The notes beneath the pieces are model-generated. The model was not told the origin of the DNA and did not search any database. It saw only the letters and a program-made list of their open reading frames with translations. A stretch of 64,000 nucleotides of DNA. It comes from Terebella lapidaria. Lineage: Eukaryota; Annelida; Polychaeta; Terebellida; Terebellidae. The translations under genes and the position numbers were made by a program. The DNA lies in NCBI GenBank assembly GCA_949152475.1, contig OX424568.1, positions 22,977,667-23,041,666 of the forward strand, given 5' to 3'. This document shows positions 60,551 to 64,000 of the stretch, one piece after another. Within the stretch, counting starts at the first letter, position 1. Each line of letters starts with the position of its first letter.

Positions 60551-61321
60551 CGGTAGCTCCAATATGACATAATATTTTTTTAATTTACGATAATAAAAAT
60601 TTTCTGAGGGACTTTACCGAGAAGGTTTAAAATAATCTAATTGGCAGGGGAAACGTTTATCCCACGAGAAAAACTATTTCCCTCATGAGGGGAATGTTTT
60701 CCTTGCGAGGAAAATGTATTCCCCACGAGGTAAACTATTTTCCCTACGAGAAAAATGTTTCCCTCACGAGGAAAACGTTTTACCCGCGAGAAAAACTATT
60801 TCCCCGTTAGGGAAATGTTTCCCTCGCGAGGAAAACGTTTACCCCACGAGAAAAACTATTTCCCCCGTGAGGGAAATGTTTTCCTTGCGAGGAAAATATA
60901 TTTCCCGCGACTCTTTGACTGATAGATTCCCCGTTTAACTCGCGGGATAAATGTTTTCCTCACGGGGGAAATAGTTTTCCTCGCGGGGTAAATGTTTTCC
61001 TCACGAGGGAAACATTTCCCCTCCAGGGAAAATAGTTTACCTCGCGGTGGAAATGTTTACCTCGCGGGGTAAAAGTTTTCCTCCCAAGGGAAACATTTCC
61101 CCTGCAGGGAAAATAGTTTACCTCGCGGGGGAAATGTTTTCCTCACGGGGTAAATGTTTTCCTCACGAGGGAAACATTTCCCCTGCAGGGAAAATAGTTT
61201 ACCTCGCGGGAGAAATGTTTTCCCCGTCAATTAGATTATTTAATATTTTGTTCCCAAGGCCCCCAACAAAATTTTTATTATTCTAGAAAAAAATATTTAT
61301 TATGTCATATTGGAGCCACCG
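60551..61321. mobile_element. Foldback MITE with mirrored tandem core
   Basis: Ends CGGTAGCTCCAATATGACAT and its inverse (CGGTGGCTCCAATATGACAT) abut TA at both sides (60549-60550 and 61322-61323). The inverted match extends over 100 bp. The core (about 60650-61230) is a tandem of roughly 20-bp GAGGAAAANGTTTNCCC-type units in one orientation up to about 60910 and the opposite orientation after, so the whole element is a giant imperfect palindrome. No transposase is encoded. It sits immediately downstream of the Ly6 stop codon. Confidence 0.85.
61296..61301 (-). terminator. Poly(A) signal of the Ly6 gene, within a MITE
   Basis: AATAAA on the minus strand lies 62 nt past the Ly6 stop codon (61363) and within the terminal inverted repeat of the foldback MITE ending at 61321. 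No other AATAAA lies between the stop and this point. Confidence 0.55.
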
Positions 61322-61362
61322 TAAACTGTGAACATACCCGATTTCAAGAGCTTCATCTGGCC

Positions 61363-62320
61363 TTACAGTATATCAAATGACAATAAATATACACTAATAG
61401 ACACAACTATCAACCCAGCGATGTCCAAGAAATACCCGATCCGCGTCGCTTTGCCGCAGCTGAACTCATTGCAGAAATCGTAGTTACAATGGTACTTTTT
61501 AGTCTTGTGTCTGCCAAAGCGGCTGCTATATTCAGAACATACTCCCTCTCTGGTTGACTCGCTGGGTAGTGATGTGTTGTCACAGGAACGGACGTGAATT
61601 CCTGGGGTATGAAGAATGGAGACCTTATATATACTTTAGTGTTTGGTCTAGAAAGAATATGTCTGAAAATAACTGGATGTTGCTTATTGTTTTAGACACT
61701 TTGCCGATATTTTGTGGATAAGTTTGTGGATAAGTTTCTACTAGCTAAACCAATGTAGGGCCTAAAGATATGCATAAACTTCCATTTTGGATCGAAAAAT
61801 TCAGACTTCAGAGAACCTGATGTTTTCATAATGCCATGGAAAATACTGAGAAATGTAAATTTACGGTGAGCGTTATGACCACATGTAAGTCATTAGTCGC
61901 GAAGGAAATAATTCTCGGGAAAAAAATTGTTGACACACTGATAAAAATACTGATATTACGCAATATCATGTGATACTGACACTGCCAGGCAGTTCAGGGA
62001 CACTGTTCGATACTTAACAGTGTTAATTAAGCAATTACCAACAGAAATAAATAATACTGTTGCGGAAATAATATTAGCAGCGATAACACATAAATTAGAT
62101 GCGACACGTTCAAAATAATAACCTTATTTTGATAGATATAATATTTCTTACGCCCTGTAACCGTGGTATCACACCAGGTGCCCCAACAAGTCTCGGATAG
62201 GGACGAATTGAATGGAACTGGGCATGGGTCACATGAGTAACACATGGTCGAGCTCGTCCTATGAACAACCGCGAGCAGCGTAACCATAACAACCAGCAGC
62301 CAATAGCATGGCGTCCTCAT
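61363..62320 (-). CDS. Ly6/uPAR-type three-finger protein, probably GPI-anchored
   Basis: Two minus-strand exons, 62320-62152 and 61601-61363, join in phase 1 (donor GTAAGA, acceptor CCCCAG) to give 135 residues. Residues 1-25 form a signal peptide (LLVVMVTLLAVVH core). The mature chain has ten cysteines (27, 30, 33, 45, 50, 63, 78, 95, 100, 105), starting CYSC. It has the Ly6 hallmark C-x-x-D-x-C-N at 95-101 and potential N-glycosylation sites at N38 and N65. A hydrophobic tail (GYFLDIAGLIVVSISVYLLSF) ends the protein, as in precursors that receive a GPI anchor. Such proteins sit on the cell surface and bind ligands or receptors; the partner here cannot be told. A leader acceptor (TTTTGCAG at 62329) and a donor at 63306/63305 imply a non-coding first exon. 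Confidence 0.85.
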
Positions 62321-63305
62321 TTTATCACCTGCAAAATCAATTTTGTACGTGTACATCTATATTTGAGACATATACGATCTAAATTTACGATCGTATCTAT
62401 ATAAATAAGAGTAGCTGAAATTTCTCAAATGCTATTTTTTGATTGCTTTTTAAGTTCATATTGGTGATTAGAGAATCATTCATATTATCTTTTCGTGTGA
62501 ATAATGTACAACCAACGAACTTATATATAGGGCCTATATATATATATGTAAAAAGAGTCATAAATCGTTATTTGCATTTTCAAAAATCCTGAGACCTCGG
62601 ATTGACCATTCAAGATCATCGAATACCAGTTAAGGTAAAAGCAATACCTTAACAGGTACTGGGACTGAGAGGAGCTAAGATTTGAATTCTTTTGAACATT
62701 TTGGTATTCAGTTTAAAAATGGAACGAACAACGAAGGGACAGATTTCTCTGAGATTTGAAAATTTCATCAACGAATCGGTGTGCATATTCTTGATATAAA
62801 AACATTATTTACACAACTACACAATCTAGGCCTACCTATTTTTTCAGGAAAGAAATCGAAAAATCAACTGATTTTGGTAACTTAAGCAACATATAACAGA
62901 AAATTAAAGCCGATCTGCCAGTTACTGGTGCAGTCTGGTGAAGACATAATACTGCTTGAAATGAATTTTTTTCTTTTCATATATATGCCATATTATGATA
63001 TGTAATTATTGAATCAAAATATGACAAATTCAAAATCTTCCATATTCACTCTGAATTGCCACACATATAATGAAATTTAGGTGTTTTTCCCAGAAGAAAA
63101 TATCAATCAAAAATATCGCGCAGTTGTGATTTCTTAGGAGAGAGATATTGATTCGCTGACAATCTTTTCCTGACCATAATATATGTAAATCATATCATCC
63201 GGATTATGATTTCCCCATCTTTTGGAATATTACCAAGGCTATATTGTCCAGGAGGCCAGACTGATTTATGAACTCAACTTACGTAATAGAGTCTGACATA
63301 CTCAC

Positions 63306-63345
63306 CAGATTTCGAGTCCAGACCTTTTTATGCCCTGAAATTTCA
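63306..63345 (-). promoter_or_regulatory. Probable first exon and TATA-like site of the Ly6 gene
   Basis: On the minus strand CATAAAAAGG is followed about 20 nt later by CGAAATCTG and the strong donor GTGAGTATG (63305). With the leader acceptor at 62329 this gives an intron of about 1 kb. The spacing is tight if the ATAAAA is a real TATA box. Confidence 0.35.
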
Positions 63346-63349
63346 GCGA

Positions 63350-64000
63350 AGTCAAATTAAACCCAACCGTACTTTGTCTGCAGAATTAATTTTTTGTCGA
63401 ACAACACTGGATTCACATGATTCAAGGACTGTGTGTCTCAATTCACCGGTCACAGTTTTATAGTGGTTCATTTTGGATTTGCCCAGAACAAGGCGCATGT
63501 GATCAATGTGCCGTGACTCATTACCATGTGCAAACAATGTATAATTTTGTCGCTGAAAAATGTCGTGGTGTTTTTTTTTTTGCACACTCATAAAATTAAA
63601 GCCTGTATTGTTGGCATTGAATTAACTTTTAGTCCACAAGGTTAGCTATTATTTCGCAAATATGCGGACGTTTGGATGGAGTGTAATATTTCAGAAAAAC
63701 TAAACTGGAAGCGTGGTTATTAGTAATTTACATAAATAAAAGTCGTGTCTCCATTTATATTGGGGTCATTCAACAGTGTCCGTCAGTAACAACCTATTAA
63801 ATATTTTGTTGATTCTTTCGTGCCAATGTCAATGAATTTCATTTCGGTAACTTGTAAAGAACGATTCACTGTGTTTCCAAACATGTTCATACAGCTCATT
63901 GATACAAATTTTAGGACCCGCATCTGGCCGAAGTCATATTTTGATTAAGTTCCCCAAAAAATTGTTTAGTTTTTTTGCCTGGATTAATTTCTTGAAGTCA
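63350..64000. other. Right edge, no gene seen
   Basis: A 79-codon minus frame (63352-63591) overlaps the presumed Ly6 promoter and has no family match. The remaining sequence is AT-rich without features I can support. Confidence 0.35.

Noticed and set aside
60714-61286. Frames of 74-79 codons in the foldback MITE
   Set aside because: Periodic products follow from the tandem core units.

Overview
The window reads as AT-rich, repeat-laden nuclear DNA from an invertebrate animal. All confident genes have introns with GT-AG signals. They are metazoan families: TMEM254, UNC-93, ARGLU1, an interferon regulatory factor and a Ly6/uPAR protein. An IRF1/2-type gene argues against insects and nematodes. 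The load of MITEs, minisatellites and a LINE fits a marine deuterostome (hemichordate or lancelet type) or a spiralian. I cannot fix the species from sequence alone.

Six multi-exon genes could be assembled by matching splice sites, reading phase and family similarity. Left to right they are TMEM254-like (minus, 8803-10017, 4 exons), an unrecognised secreted His/Gly-repeat protein (plus, 12991-14568, 2 exons), UNC-93-like (minus, 18899-23163, 5 exons), ARGLU1 (minus, 38575-42888, 5 exons), an IRF1/2-like transcription factor (minus, 45074-47633, 7 coding exons with probable leader exons near 53.0-53.6 kb), and a Ly6/uPAR protein (minus, 61363-62320, 2 coding exons). An orphan signal-peptide exon (minus, 3070-3118) probably starts a gene that continues past the left edge. 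The genes do not form an operon or pathway. Two have an immune flavour (IRF, and UNC-93, whose relative UNC93B1 handles Toll-like receptors), but nothing here shows that they work together.

The rest is mostly repeats. 0.3-3.0 kb holds a TA-flanked MITE and a 166-bp satellite whose every unit carries an 18-bp perfect palindrome. 4.1-5.6 kb is a decayed element with inverted repeats. About 7.4-7.85 kb is a broken Ty3/gypsy fossil. 10.5-11.9 kb holds a MITE, a foldback array and the first of three copies of an element with GGTTACCGGAC ends; the others lie at 16.7-18.5 and 33.6-34.7 kb. 24.4-30.8 kb is a 40-bp satellite split by a Helitron-like element and by a LINE that itself carries a TTAA-flanked MITE. 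51.6-52.6 kb is a 470-bp tandem duplication with an expanded TTG run. 56.4-57.3 kb is a LINE tail hit by a MITE. 59.2-61.3 kb has a 33-bp minisatellite, an 81-bp tandem repeat and a foldback MITE that seems to supply the poly(A) signal of the Ly6 gene.

The observations I rate highest are the secreted protein with repeated GPCxGxDC and HG...[DNE]H modules, the element copies packed with TCAAGGTCA nuclear-receptor half-sites, the MITE-derived poly(A) signal, and the IRF with a long N-terminal extension plus an alternative first exon that joins in frame.
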